Positions 24,486 to 34,159 of a stretch of DNA of 40,540 nucleotides are shown here, piece after piece; the first letter of the stretch is position 1; every line of letters starts with the position of its first letter. The DNA is from JASBZA01 sp964345295 (GTDB lineage: Bacteria > Bacillota > Clostridia > Saccharofermentanales > Fastidiosipilaceae). A program made the position numbers and the translations under genes. Location of the stretch: assembly GCA_964345295.1 (NCBI GenBank), contig CAYFQG010000012.1:1-40540 (forward strand). The letters are read 5' to 3'. The notes under the pieces were generated by a model. It ran no database searches and was not told where the DNA came from. It was given only the letters and a program-made list of their open reading frames with translations.

Positions 24486-26438
24486 TTGACGAAAATATTG
24501 GACCGGATTCAAGGTCCGGAAGATATCAAAAAACTCAGTCCGGAAGACTTGAGCTGTTTGGCCCAAGAATTACGTGAATATATTATTGAGGTTGTGGCCA
24601 AAAACGGCGGCCACTTGGCTTCTAATTTGGGTGCGGTGGAGCTTACTTTGGCCTTGTTGCGGACCTTTGATTTCCCGGAGGACAAGGTGGTCTGGGATGT
24701 GGGTCACCAATCGTACACGTATAAGATTCTGACGGACCGAAAAGAGGCTTTTAAGACCCTACGTCTTTGGCAAGGCCTATCCGGTTTTCCTAAAACCGAA
24801 GAAAGCCCCTACGATGCTTTTAATACAGGCCATAGTTCGACGTCCATATCGGCTGCCCTAGGCATCCTAAGAGCGGAAAGAAGTCAGGGAAATGAGCATT
24901 ATGTCCTGGCTGTAATAGGGGACGGGGCTCTCACCGGCGGTATGTCTTTTGAGGCCTTAAATGATGCCGGCCAGGGTGATGAAAATTTAATTGTTATTAT
25001 TAATGATAATCAGATGAGCATATCTGAAAATGTCGGTGGCCTACAAAAGCACCTCCAACAACTTCGTATGTCTCAATCTTATCTGGACTTTAAGTCTAAG
25101 GCCGAAGAGTTTTTATTAAAAATTCCCCTGATAGGAAAAGGTCTGGCGCACTTCTTCTCCCGCGTAAAAAAGAACTTCAGAAGACGCATCAGCCCACCTA
25201 TCTATGCTTTATATGAATCACTGGGTTTTAAATATTACGGACCTATTGACGGTCACGACATCCAGGCCATTGAGACGGCTCTGGATGCGGCCAAATTCAG
25301 GAAAGGGCCTACCGTTATCCATGTCTGTACGGTGAAAGGTAAGGGCTATTCTTATGCCATGCATAAACCTTCTTCCTATCACGGGGTGGCACCTTTTGAA
25401 GTGGAGAAGGGGGTCTTGGAAAAAGATCCGGTTGTGGTCGTTCAGGATAAGACCTGTTCGGTGCAGGATAGGATTAATAAGTCCAGATCCTACGGCGAGG
25501 GATTTTCTTATATTCTGCAGCACTTTGCGATGAAAGAAGACCGCATAGTCGGGATTTGCGCCGCCATGGCCCAAGGCACCATGATGGAAGAGTTTTCCAC
25601 GATTTTTCCCGAGCGTTTCTATGATGTGGGTATTGCCGAACAGCATGCCGTGACCTTAGCCGCCGGTATGGCCCAGGGAGGGCTCAGACCGGTTGTCGCC
25701 ATCTATGCGACTTTCTTGCAAAGAGCTCTGGACCAGGTCATGCATGATGTGGTTTTAAATCAAGAGCCGGTCATCTTTTGTATAGACCGGGCCGGTGTCG
25801 TAGGCGAAGATGGGGAGACCCACCAGGGCCTCTATGATTTGGCCTTTTTGAGAAGCCTGCCCTATGGAACGATTTTTACACCCAGGAGCAACCGGGACTT
25901 TTACCGGATGTTTTCTTATGCTTTGGACCAGGCCAAAGGCCCTATTTTTATACGTTATCCTAAGGGGAAGACGGCCCTGAGCCTCGAAGATGATTTGGAC
26001 ATAAGAACTTATCTGGAAAACACCGGTCAAGACAAGTTACCGGTGACCAGTGCCCAATGGCTTTCCGGCGGTAAGGACCTGACCATTATTTCTTGGGGTT
26101 ACACCACTGGTTTGGCCTATCAGGCGATGAAAGCTTTGGCCGAGGAAGGGATTGAAGCAGCGGTTGTGGACTTAAGAGAAATTCATGACATAGACCCGGC
26201 ACTTGTAGAAAAAGCCTTAAGCTGCCCTTGTCTCATCGTAGAAGAATCTATTTATCCCGGCTCAGTGGGAGAAGACATATCGGCCATAGCCTATGGGAAA
26301 AAACTCCAAACTCCCCTACAATGTATAAATATCCCAAACCATCCGGTCCTCCAGGGACCGCGCAATCTGGTTTTAGACCAATTGGGCATATCGGTAGACC
26401 ATATTGTAGAAGAAGGCAAGAGGCTTCTGGGAAGATAA
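24486..26438 (+). CDS. dxs: 1-deoxy-D-xylulose-5-phosphate synthase
   Basis: The 650-residue thiamine-diphosphate enzyme condenses pyruvate and glyceraldehyde-3-phosphate, the first step of the MEP isoprenoid pathway. Visible hallmarks are NGGHLASNLGAVELT near residue 39, WDVGHQSYTYKILTDR, the ThDP motif GDGALTGGMSFEALNDAG (G145-D146-G147), the GPIDGHD block, FYDVGIAEQHAVTLAAG and DRAGVVGEDGETHQG. Translation begins at TTG (24486), nine bases after AGGAG. It consumes TPP, so it is functionally tied to the thiamine uptake gene thiT in this window. Confidence 0.97.
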   Translation: MTKILDRIQGPEDIKKLSPEDLSCLAQELREYIIEVVAKNGGHLASNLGAVELTLALLRTFDFPEDKVVWDVGHQSYTYKILTDRKEAFKTLRLWQGLSGFPKTEESPYDAFNTGHSSTSISAALGILRAERSQGNEHYVLAVIGDGALTGGMSFEALNDAGQGDENLIVIINDNQMSISENVGGLQKHLQQLRMSQSYLDFKSKAEEFLLKIPLIGKGLAHFFSRVKKNFRRRISPPIYALYESLGFKYYGPIDGHDIQAIETALDAAKFRKGPTVIHVCTVKGKGYSYAMHKPSSYHGVAPFEVEKGVLEKDPVVVVQDKTCSVQDRINKSRSYGEGFSYILQHFAMKEDRIVGICAAMAQGTMMEEFSTIFPERFYDVGIAEQHAVTLAAGMAQGGLRPVVAIYATFLQRALDQVMHDVVLNQEPVIFCIDRAGVVGEDGETHQGLYDLAFLRSLPYGTIFTPRSNRDFYRMFSYALDQAKGPIFIRYPKGKTALSLEDDLDIRTYLENTGQDKLPVTSAQWLSGGKDLTIISWGYTTGLAYQAMKALAEEGIEAAVVDLREIHDIDPALVEKALSCPCLIVEESIYPGSVGEDISAIAYGKKLQTPLQCINIPNHPVLQGPRNLVLDQLGISVDHIVEEGKRLLGR

Positions 26439-26444
26439 GGACTT

Positions 26445-27311
26445 ATGAAAATAGGATTCGTTGCAGATAAGTATAAGGACCAAGACTACAGACTCTTAGA
26501 GAAGGCTACGGCTTATCTTGAGGCTAGAGGGGTAGAAGTGATTTATCCTCATGTGGAGGACCGTTACGGCTCCATAGCGCCTCTGGGAAGATCTTACGGG
26601 CCTTGGGAAGGTCTTGACTCGGTTCTTTCCCTGGGCGGAGACGGGACCTTTCTTTATACCTGTCATAAGGCTTATTCTCTGGACATACCGGTAATCGGAG
26701 TGAACCTGGGTAAGATGGGTTTCATGACCGAGATTGAAGAAGAAGACCTGGAAGAATCCTTGGATACTATTATTGAGGGCCGGGCTGTTGTTAAAGAAAA
26801 GATGATGCTGGACGTCCGCGCTTATGACCGTGGGGGCAAAGAAATTTATGCCGATTACGGTCTAAACGATGCGGTTTTATACAGAGGCTCTATCAGCCAG
26901 ATAATCCCTTGTCGGATCTTTATTGACGGAGTCAAAATTGAGACCATACCCAGCGACGGTATTATTGTGGCCGGCCCTACGGGGTCTACGGGTTATGCCT
27001 TGTCATGCGGAGGTCCTATTATAGACCCCAACTTAGAGATGATGCTTATTACCCCTATAAGTCCCCACACCCTCCATAACCGGTCTTATGTGATTGAGCC
27101 GGAGAGCGTCGTGGGAATCGAGATTGCCCGCCATTATCCCCACAAGCCGCAATTTTCGGTTGACGGCAGGGCGAATGTCGAAGTCGACAGTGATGTCCGC
27201 ATAGAAGTCAGAAGAGCTAAGCGAAATCTTAGGACCCTTTCCGTCCAAAACATTAATTTCTTCCGGCGCATACCGGAGAAAATAAGCGCAAGAGGCAGGA
27301 TTGATGGATAA
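26445..27311 (+). CDS. nadK: NAD kinase
   Basis: The 288-residue protein has the NAD kinase motif GGDGTF at 64-69, NLGKMGFMTEIE, an NDAVLYRG segment and the GPTGSTGYALSCGGPI block that binds NAD ribose. It phosphorylates NAD to NADP with ATP or polyphosphate. The gene starts seven bases after dxs and overlaps argR by eight bases. This is the common dxs-(tlyA)-nadK-argR-recN order, with the usual tlyA rRNA methyltransferase gene absent between dxs and nadK. Confidence 0.95.
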   Translation: MKIGFVADKYKDQDYRLLEKATAYLEARGVEVIYPHVEDRYGSIAPLGRSYGPWEGLDSVLSLGGDGTFLYTCHKAYSLDIPVIGVNLGKMGFMTEIEEEDLEESLDTIIEGRAVVKEKMMLDVRAYDRGGKEIYADYGLNDAVLYRGSISQIIPCRIFIDGVKIETIPSDGIIVAGPTGSTGYALSCGGPIIDPNLEMMLITPISPHTLHNRSYVIEPESVVGIEIARHYPHKPQFSVDGRANVEVDSDVRIEVRRAKRNLRTLSVQNINFFRRIPEKISARGRIDG

Positions 27312-27777
27312 GGCAACAAGACAAGAAAAGATATTAGAACTTATTTACAGTCGTAATATAACGACACAAGAAGACCTGGTGAAGGCTTTGGCCGAAGAGG
27401 GTATAGAAGTTGCCCAAGCGACGATTTCCCGGGATATAAAAGAATTAAATATCCTTAAGGTGAATTTACGAGACGGCAGGCAGAAGTTCGTTGCCCTGAG
27501 GCCCCAATCCGAATCGGGAACCAGAAGGCTTCTTAAAGTGTTTTCGGAAGCGGTCCGGTCGTCTTCTTTGGCCGGCAACATCCTGGTTATCCATACCTTG
27601 GCCGGCATGGCTCCTGCTTGTGCCTCGGCTGTCGATGCCCTCTGTATTCCTGCCGTAGCCGGTTGTATTGCAGGCGATGACACCATTTTTGTGGCGATTA
27701 AGTCCGGATCCGATGTGCTCCGGGTCGAAGAGGAAATCATGCAGTTTGCCACCTATGTGGAAGAGGATAACGAATAA
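27304..27777 (+). CDS. argR: Arginine repressor ArgR
   Basis: The 157-residue regulator has an N-terminal winged helix with the recognition segment QATISRDIKELNI (SR motif) and a C-terminal oligomerisation/arginine-binding domain. The GCIAGDDTIFVAI stretch carries the aspartates that contact arginine. ArgR hexamers repress arginine biosynthesis and activate catabolism when arginine is abundant. I use the ATG at 27304 rather than the TTG just before it. The gene lies inside the nadK-recN run, as in many Bacillota. Confidence 0.95.
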   Translation: MDKATRQEKILELIYSRNITTQEDLVKALAEEGIEVAQATISRDIKELNILKVNLRDGRQKFVALRPQSESGTRRLLKVFSEAVRSSSLAGNILVIHTLAGMAPACASAVDALCIPAVAGCIAGDDTIFVAIKSGSDVLRVEEEIMQFATYVEEDNE

Positions 27778-27795
27778 TTAGGAGTTGGGCCCGAC

Positions 27796-29475
27796 GTGTT
27801 AGAACATTTGGAAATCAGAGATTTGGCACTCATTGCCCATACCGGCTTAGACCTGGGAACGGGTTTTCAGGTCATTACCGGTGAAACCGGAGTCGGTAAG
27901 TCCTTACTTTTAGGCGCCATCGAAGCCATCAGCGGTAAGACCGTCAGCAAAGACCTGGTCCGAACCGGCGAAGAAACGGCCTTGGTGGAAGGCGTCTTTA
28001 CCGATGTGAGGCCCTATTTTGCGGATAATCCCGAAGTCCAGTCTTATCTGGAAGAGGACGATATGCTCATTATTTCCAGAGAAATCAGGCGAAACGGGCG
28101 AAATATCTGTCGGCTAAACGGTCGCATGGTTCCTCTTAGTTTTATTCAGCAAATAGGCGACAGACTTTGCGATATACACGGCCAAAACGACCGACAACAG
28201 ATTTTCTTAAGAGATAAGCATTTAGGAATCTTGGACCGCTACGGTAGAGACTTGATAGGTCCTGCCAAAAAAGACTACAACCGGGTCTATCGAGCCTGGC
28301 AGGAACTGAAGCGTAAAGAAAGGGAAATCCTCATCGATCCCGAAGAGCGCAGGCTCTATATGGAGCGTTTGGAATATCAGATTAATGAAATCTTGGATAT
28401 TAACCCGGAGCCGGGGGAAGACGAGACGCTGAGGCAGAAAAGAGACCTATTACGTAATACGGAAAACATCACCGAAGGCCTGGAACAAGTTTTGGCCTAT
28501 ATGGATGGAAGCGAAGAAAGCCCGGGACTAAGAGACTTACTGGGCCTTTCTAGGTCTCAAATTCAGCACCTGACCCTTTATTTTGACGGTTTGGAAGAAG
28601 ACTTAAACAGGCTTATAGAAACCGAAGAACTCTTAGATGAAGTAAGGCGCAGCTTGGAGAAAATCCAAGACCGCATAGATCGAGATCCGCAGGCTCTGGC
28701 GCAAGTGGAAGATCGACTGGATAAGATTCATCGGCTAAAACTTAAATACGGCGGTTCCATCGAAGAGGTCCGAAACTACTTGGATAAGGCCCGTGCCAAT
28801 TTAGAACGGACGAAGGAAGCGGGACTTCTGGCTTCTACCTTAGAAGAGAATAAGGCCAAAGTTCTAGCCCTTCTGGAAGAAAAAGCCCAAGCCCTTTACG
28901 AAAAACGCCTAGAAGTGGCCTCGGAGCTGGAAGAAAATGTTATGGCCGAATTAAACGAGCTGGGCATGGAAGGGGCAGAATTTAAAGTGCGCTTTAAACG
29001 CTTGGACTTGGAAGAGGCCAAAGACTACGGCCTGGACCAGGTCGAGTTCATGCTGTCGGCTAATAAAGGTGAAGCGTTAAAACCTTTGGCCGATACGGCA
29101 TCCGGCGGTGAAGCTTCTCGAATCATGCTGGCTATAAAGGTTACTTTGGCCGAAGCGGACGACACACCGCTCCTGGTATTCGATGAAATCGACACCGGCA
29201 TCAGCGGCAGGACAACGGAGATTGTAGGAAGAAAGCTGGAAGAGCTAGGCAGGACCCACCAGATTATCTGTGTCAGCCACCAAGCGCAGATTGCGGCCAG
29301 GGCGGACCGGCACTTTTATATTTTTAAAGAATCCGATGACCAAAGAACCCGAACCCAGATTAACCTCTTAAAAGAAGAGGAAAGACCCGGTGAAATTGCC
29401 AGACTCCTGAGCGGAAGGTCCGATGATGCTAAATCTTTGAGCTTGGCTCAGGATATGCTGAAATCCCGAGACTAA
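27796..29475 (+). CDS. recN: DNA repair protein RecN
   Basis: The 559-residue SMC-like ATPase has Walker A GETGVGKS (29-36), two long coiled-coil arms around the middle, the C-terminal signature SGGEASRIMLAIK and Walker B LLVFDEIDTGISG. RecN is recruited early to double-strand breaks and tethers DNA ends. The start is GTG (27796) preceded by AGGAG at 27780-27784. The gene follows argR by 18 bases. Confidence 0.96.
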   Translation: MLEHLEIRDLALIAHTGLDLGTGFQVITGETGVGKSLLLGAIEAISGKTVSKDLVRTGEETALVEGVFTDVRPYFADNPEVQSYLEEDDMLIISREIRRNGRNICRLNGRMVPLSFIQQIGDRLCDIHGQNDRQQIFLRDKHLGILDRYGRDLIGPAKKDYNRVYRAWQELKRKEREILIDPEERRLYMERLEYQINEILDINPEPGEDETLRQKRDLLRNTENITEGLEQVLAYMDGSEESPGLRDLLGLSRSQIQHLTLYFDGLEEDLNRLIETEELLDEVRRSLEKIQDRIDRDPQALAQVEDRLDKIHRLKLKYGGSIEEVRNYLDKARANLERTKEAGLLASTLEENKAKVLALLEEKAQALYEKRLEVASELEENVMAELNELGMEGAEFKVRFKRLDLEEAKDYGLDQVEFMLSANKGEALKPLADTASGGEASRIMLAIKVTLAEADDTPLLVFDEIDTGISGRTTEIVGRKLEELGRTHQIICVSHQAQIAARADRHFYIFKESDDQRTRTQINLLKEEERPGEIARLLSGRSDDAKSLSLAQDMLKSRD

Positions 29476-29490
29476 AGAAGCTTTTAATCT

Positions 29491-30468
29491 ATGTATCTTT
29501 CTTACAAAGTTCAAGCAGAAGACAAAGGAAGAACAGCCGAGTGGGTTATGCGCCACCGGATGGATATATCCTCGAGTCTTTCCAGGCAGATGAAACGCTA
29601 TCGCGGCCTGTCTGTTAACGGCCACTTTGTCCTCCATATGACGCCGGTTGAGCCGGGCGACTTAATTGAAGTGTCTTTTGTAAAAGAAGATGAATTAACC
29701 GGTTCCTTACCGAATCCCTTAGGTCTTCCTGTTGTTTACGATGACGATTGGCTAAGTGTCGTGGGTAAACCTCCCGGCCTGCCGTCCCATCCCAGATTTC
29801 CCGGAGATCCGGGCCTTTCTACTGTCTTTACCGATAAGACCCTTCACCTAATCAATCGTTTGGACATGGATACATCGGGTCTGGTGATCTTGGGAAAAAA
29901 TGCCCATATCCACCATCTCATGGCCCGAACGCCTATTCGAAAAATATATTTGGCCCTGGTACACGGTATCGTCGAACAATCCGGCCAAATCAGTGCTCCT
30001 ATAGCCCGAAAAGAAGGGTCTATTATTGAAAGAAAGATTGATCCTTCCGGTCAGGAAGCCGTCAGCCACTATGAAGTTTTAGCGACTTGGCCCCGGGCAC
30101 ATGCAAGCCTTTTGGCTTTTCTCTTAGAGACCGGACGTACCCACCAAATTCGGGTACATGCCCAGTACATAGGTCATCCCTTAGTAGGGGACACGCTCTA
30201 CGGTTGGGAAGAAACTTTTCCGCCCGGCCCAACACAGGAGAATTTCCGTGCCCTGGCGCTCAACCGTTTACTCAAACGTCAATTTCTACATGCGCAAAGG
30301 CTCTGCTTTAAGCACCCCGTAAGCGGTCAAGACTTAGACTTAAGTTTAGCTTTGCCTGAGGACTTGAGCCGGGTATTGCGTTATCTTAATCATATCGATT
30401 CCGTACATAAAGAAGGGACAGTGAGTCCACTTTTAGAGATTCCCGTTACTGCCAGAAATATCCAATAA
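29491..30468 (+). CDS. RluA/RluD-family pseudouridine synthase
   Basis: The 325-residue protein has an N-terminal S4-like region (SRQMKRYRGLSVNGHFV...PGDLIEV), then the catalytic INRLDMDTSG with D125 as the nucleophile, and the GRTHQIRVHAQYIGHPLVGDTLYG block characteristic of RluA/C/D enzymes. It converts uridines in 23S rRNA or tRNA to pseudouridine; the target site cannot be assigned from sequence. The motif has Asn instead of the more usual His before RLD. It closes the efp-led run; I see no strong terminator in the following 150 bases. Confidence 0.92.
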   Translation: MYLSYKVQAEDKGRTAEWVMRHRMDISSSLSRQMKRYRGLSVNGHFVLHMTPVEPGDLIEVSFVKEDELTGSLPNPLGLPVVYDDDWLSVVGKPPGLPSHPRFPGDPGLSTVFTDKTLHLINRLDMDTSGLVILGKNAHIHHLMARTPIRKIYLALVHGIVEQSGQISAPIARKEGSIIERKIDPSGQEAVSHYEVLATWPRAHASLLAFLLETGRTHQIRVHAQYIGHPLVGDTLYGWEETFPPGPTQENFRALALNRLLKRQFLHAQRLCFKHPVSGQDLDLSLALPEDLSRVLRYLNHIDSVHKEGTVSPLLEIPVTARNIQ

Positions 30469-30494
30469 GCTCATGGGCAAATTATACAAAAAAC

Positions 30495-30506
30495 AAGAAC
30501 GTTCTT
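30495..30506. promoter_or_regulatory. 12-bp perfect palindrome upstream of adhE
   Basis: AAGAACGTTCTT is a perfect palindrome, about 120 bases before the adhE start. It does not fit the Rex consensus that commonly controls adhE in Clostridia, and no U-tract follows. It is an operator candidate with an unknown binder. Confidence 0.3.
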
Positions 30507-30556
30507 TGGATATACTCAATAATTGCTAAAAATTCATCTAAATACGAACAAAAGGC

Positions 30557-30585
30557 TTTTCAAGATAAAAATGCACTGATAAAAT
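30557..30585 (+). promoter_or_regulatory. Possible adhE promoter
   Basis: TTTTCA (30557-30562) and TAAAAT (30580-30585) have a 17-base spacer, 32 bases before the start codon. The -35 match is weak. Confidence 0.4.
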
Positions 30586-30617
30586 TATACCGATACTTGA
30601 AAGGAGTACAGGAAAAT

Positions 30618-33254
30618 ATGATGACTTCCAAAGAAAAGGTCTATCCCGTGGTAGACGGCGTAGAAACCTTAGAGCAAAAAATAAAAGATGTAAGAGAGGC
30701 GCAGAAAGTTTACAGAAGCTTTGACCAGAATCAGGTGGATGAGATTTTCTACCGTGCAGCTTTGGCAGCCAACCAGATGAGGCTTCCTTTGGCCCAGGCG
30801 GCTGTTGAAGAGACCGGCATGGGTGTTGTAGAGGACAAGGTAATCAAGAACCACTTCGCTTCCGAGTACATTTATAACTCCTATAAGGACACCAAGACCT
30901 GCGGTGTTATAGAAGAGAATAAGAGCTTCGGTTCCAGAAAGATTGCAGAGCCTATCGGCCTGGTTGCGGCCATTATCCCGACGACCAACCCCACTTCAAC
31001 GGCTATTTTCAAGTGCCTTTTGGCCCTGAAAACCAGAAATGCTGTAATCATTTCACCCCACCCCAGGGCCAAGGAATCCACCATTTTGGCGGCCAAAGTC
31101 ATCCTGGAAGCTGCCGTTAAGGCCGGTGCTCCGGAGAACATCATCGGTTGGATTGACCAGCCCTCTTTGGAAATGACCAATCTGCTCATGCAAGAAGCCG
31201 ATATCATTTTGGCTACGGGCGGTCCCGGTATGGTGAAGTCCGCTTACAGTTCCGGTAAACCCGCCATCGGTGTCGGTGCCGGTAATACCCCTTCCATCAT
31301 TTGCGAAACTGCCGATATCCAATTGGCCGTAAACTCCATCATCCATTCCAAGACCTTCGACAACGGTATGATTTGTGCTTCCGAGCAGTCTACCATCGTT
31401 GCGGCTTCCATCTATGATGAAGTGAAAGCAGAATTCAAGAAGCGTCACGCTTATTTCTTAAACGAAGAAGAAAAAGACAAGGTTCGTAAAACCATTATTA
31501 TCAACGGTGCTTTGAACGCCCGCATTGTAGGCCAGCCGGCTAGCAAGATTGCCGAACTGTCCGGTATCGAAGTACCCGCTTATACGAAAGTTCTGGTTGC
31601 CGAGGTTGAGGACTATACCATGTCGGAAGCCTTTGCCCATGAAAAACTTTCGCCTGTTTTGGCCATGTATAAGGCAGATAGTTTCGAGGAGGCTTTGGAC
31701 AAGGCCGACCAGCTCATTAACGATGGCGGTATGGGCCATACGTCTTCTATTTTCTTGAATGAGGCTCAAGACCAGGACAAGCTCAGAGCCTTCCAGAATC
31801 GTATGCGGACCGGTCGTATTCTGGTCAACACACCGGCTTCTCAGGGCGGTATCGGAGACATCTATAACTTCCGTCTCCAGGCCTCGCTTACTTTGGGTTG
31901 CGGCTCTTGGGGTGGCAACTCCGTATCGGAGAACGTAGGCGTCAAGCATTTGCTGAATATCAAAACCGTAGCGGTAAGGAGAGAAAATATGTTGTGGTTC
32001 AGAGTCCCTGAGAAAATCTATATGAAGAGGGGGTCTGTTCCTACGGCCCTGGCCGAATTCGGTTCCGTCAACCCCAGGAAGCGTGCCTTTATTGTTACCG
32101 ATACCTTCCTTTATAAGAACGGCTTCACCAAGGAAGTCGAAGATACTTTAACTCAGGAAGGCATTGACTATAAGGTCTTCTTTGAAGTCGAGTCCGACCC
32201 GAGCCTTAATACAGCCCGCGAAGGTGCCAAGCAGATGACGGCTTTCGAGCCCGACCTCATCATCGCCATCGGCGGCGGATCCGCCATGGACGCGGCCAAA
32301 ATCATGTGGGTCTTATACGAACACCCCGAAGTGGACTTCTTCGACATGGCTATGGACTTCATGGACATCCGTAAGAGAGTCTATCAGTTCCCCAAGATGG
32401 GCGAAAAGGCCTACTTTGTCTGTATACCGACGTCGTCCGGTACCGGTTCCGAGGTTACACCTTTTGCAATCATTACCGATACCGACACCGGTATTAAGTA
32501 CCCCATTACCGACTATGAGCTCTTGCCCAACATGGCCATTGTCGACGCCAATATGATGGACACTTCACCGCCGTCCCTGACCGCTTTCTCCGGTATCGAC
32601 GCTCTGTCCCACTCTCTAGAAGCCTATGTTTCTATGATGGCAACCGACTACACCGACTCTATGGCATTGAAGGCCATTGATTTGATCTTCGAATACCTGC
32701 CCAGAGCCTATGATTCGGCCAAAGCCGGTGAGGTCGACCTAGAAGCCAGAGAAAAGATGGCCAATGCCGCTACCATGGCCGGTATTGCCTTTGCCAACGC
32801 TTTCCTGGGTGTCAGGCACTCTATGGCCCATAAGTTGGGGGCTAATCACCACATCGCTCACGGTTTGGCCAACGCCCTTATGATGGAAGAAGTCATCCGC
32901 TTCAACGCCGCCGAGGCACCTAAGAAGATGGGAACCTTCCCTCAGTATGAATACCCTCATACAATGGCCAGATACGCTGAGATTGCCACCCACTTAGGCA
33001 TTGAAGGCAAGGACGATGCCGAGAAGGTAGAAGGCCTCATCGCTAAGATCAGAGAGCTTCAGGCCCATGTCGGTATTAAGCCCGCTATCCGCGACTATGT
33101 AGAGGATGAGGAGAAGTTCCTCGAGACCTTGGACACCATGTCCGAGCGTGCCTTTGACGACCAGTGTACCGGTACCAACCCGCGCTACCCCTTGATTTCC
33201 GAAATCAAGCAGATGTATTTAAATGCCTACTATGGCGACCATAAGGAGGTTTAA
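30618..33254 (+). CDS. adhE: Bifunctional acetaldehyde-CoA/alcohol dehydrogenase
   Basis: The 878-residue fusion has an N-terminal aldehyde dehydrogenase domain (catalytic C253 in NGMICASEQST) and a C-terminal iron-dependent alcohol dehydrogenase (GGGSAMDAAK, PTSSGTGSEVTPF, HSLEAYVS, HSMAHKLGANHHIAHG, supplying iron ligands). It reduces acetyl-CoA to acetaldehyde and then ethanol using two NADH, the main redox outlet of many fermenters, and assembles into spirosomes. I use the ATG at 30618, after AAGGAG (30601-30606); the TTG at 30597 precedes that site. The kinase-like gene begins one base after its stop codon. Confidence 0.97.
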   Translation: MMTSKEKVYPVVDGVETLEQKIKDVREAQKVYRSFDQNQVDEIFYRAALAANQMRLPLAQAAVEETGMGVVEDKVIKNHFASEYIYNSYKDTKTCGVIEENKSFGSRKIAEPIGLVAAIIPTTNPTSTAIFKCLLALKTRNAVIISPHPRAKESTILAAKVILEAAVKAGAPENIIGWIDQPSLEMTNLLMQEADIILATGGPGMVKSAYSSGKPAIGVGAGNTPSIICETADIQLAVNSIIHSKTFDNGMICASEQSTIVAASIYDEVKAEFKKRHAYFLNEEEKDKVRKTIIINGALNARIVGQPASKIAELSGIEVPAYTKVLVAEVEDYTMSEAFAHEKLSPVLAMYKADSFEEALDKADQLINDGGMGHTSSIFLNEAQDQDKLRAFQNRMRTGRILVNTPASQGGIGDIYNFRLQASLTLGCGSWGGNSVSENVGVKHLLNIKTVAVRRENMLWFRVPEKIYMKRGSVPTALAEFGSVNPRKRAFIVTDTFLYKNGFTKEVEDTLTQEGIDYKVFFEVESDPSLNTAREGAKQMTAFEPDLIIAIGGGSAMDAAKIMWVLYEHPEVDFFDMAMDFMDIRKRVYQFPKMGEKAYFVCIPTSSGTGSEVTPFAIITDTDTGIKYPITDYELLPNMAIVDANMMDTSPPSLTAFSGIDALSHSLEAYVSMMATDYTDSMALKAIDLIFEYLPRAYDSAKAGEVDLEAREKMANAATMAGIAFANAFLGVRHSMAHKLGANHHIAHGLANALMMEEVIRFNAAEAPKKMGTFPQYEYPHTMARYAEIATHLGIEGKDDAEKVEGLIAKIRELQAHVGIKPAIRDYVEDEEKFLETLDTMSERAFDDQCTGTNPRYPLISEIKQMYLNAYYGDHKEV

Positions 33255-33255
33255 G

Positions 33256-34032
33256 ATGACCCAGTTTCACGACAAATTGAAGGACAAGAACGTATTGGAC
33301 ACCCGGGATAACAAAGTTTTCATCCGGGAGGGAGACGCCTTTATTAAGGTCTTTGATGAAAGTTTCCCTTTGTCCGACATCTTGAATGAGGCTTTGAACC
33401 AGACCAGGGCTATGGAAGCCGGCCTTCCGGTGCCTAAGATTCACCAGGTGGCCAAATACGAAGGTTACTGGGCTATCTATCAAGACTTTATTGAGGGAAA
33501 AACTCTGTCGTCTTTGATGAAAGAAGCTAAAACCGATGAAGAAAAGGCCGAGCTGCTGGAGCGTTTCCTTTCGATTCAGCTTAATATCTTCGACCATCAG
33601 GCTCCGCTTCTGAACGATCTTAGGGCCAAAATGAACCGCCAGATCAGTGAGTCCGAGTACAATGCGACCGTGCGCTATGAGCTTCACTCCAGACTTTCTA
33701 CCATGCCCAAGCATAAGAAAATCTGCCACGGCGACTTGATTCCGGCCAATATCATCATTACCGATGAAGATGAAGCCTACATCATTGACTGGTCTCATGC
33801 GACCAGCGGTAACGCCTCGGCCGATGCGGCCTTGACCTACATGCTCTTCATGCTCCAGGGCGAAGAGCAAATAGCAGAGACCTACCTGAAACTCTTCTGC
33901 GAGAAGACTGATACAGCCAGACAGTACGTTAATGCCTGGATGCCCATCGTGGCCTGTGCCCAGTCGACAAAGAAGAAGGAAGAAGAGAAGGCCTTCTTGG
34001 ATCGTTGGGTCAACGTCATGGAATTCCAATAA
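33256..34032 (+). CDS. APH-fold small-molecule kinase (phosphotransferase family)
   Basis: The 258-residue protein has the aminoglycoside/choline-kinase-like fold. The catalytic loop is CHGDLIPANIIITD and the metal-binding motif is YIIDWSHAT, with a plausible ATP-binding N-lobe (GDAFIKVFDE). The substrate cannot be assigned; related enzymes act on choline, thiamine, fructosamines or antibiotics. Its start is one base after the adhE stop. Its ribosome site AAGGAGG (33242-33248) lies inside the last adhE codons, so expression is tied to adhE. A strong terminator follows, so adhE and this gene form one unit. A long antisense frame over it is a shadow. Confidence 0.85.
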   Translation: MTQFHDKLKDKNVLDTRDNKVFIREGDAFIKVFDESFPLSDILNEALNQTRAMEAGLPVPKIHQVAKYEGYWAIYQDFIEGKTLSSLMKEAKTDEEKAELLERFLSIQLNIFDHQAPLLNDLRAKMNRQISESEYNATVRYELHSRLSTMPKHKKICHGDLIPANIIITDEDEAYIIDWSHATSGNASADAALTYMLFMLQGEEQIAETYLKLFCEKTDTARQYVNAWMPIVACAQSTKKKEEEKAFLDRWVNVMEFQ

Positions 34033-34067
34033 ACGTTAGGGAAGAAAAGAAAATAAGTTTCAATTTT

Positions 34068-34098
34068 ACAGGGAGCCTTACGAGGCTCTCTGTTTTTT
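34068..34098 (+). terminator. Intrinsic terminator of the adhE operon
   Basis: A 10-bp stem (ACAGGGAGCC at 34068-34077 with GGCTCTCTGT at 34084-34093, one wobble) and six T (34093-34098), located 36 bases after the kinase stop. Confidence 0.9.
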
Positions 34099-34117
34099 GT
34101 CGAAGAATAGAAGAAAC

Positions 34118-34151
34118 TAAAAACGGCGACTGATGTATCATCAATCGCCGT
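34118..34151 (-). terminator. Intrinsic terminator after tRNA-Leu
   Basis: On the minus strand a 13-bp stem (complement of 34139-34151 with complement of 34123-34135, one T-G pair) with a 3-base loop is followed by TTTTTAG. It lies 8 bases beyond the tRNA-Leu CCA end. Confidence 0.9.
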
Positions 34152-34159
34152 CATCTATG

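Noticed and set aside
30481..30617. Rex operator in front of adhE
   Set aside because: I looked for the TTGTTAA...TTAACAA-type site and did not find it; only the AAGAACGTTCTT palindrome is present.
33205..34029. 274-codon minus-strand frame opposite the phosphotransferase gene
   Set aside because: Its peptide has no recognisable motif, and the plus-strand frame carries HGDLIPANI, IIDWS and a coupled ribosome site; this is a shadow.
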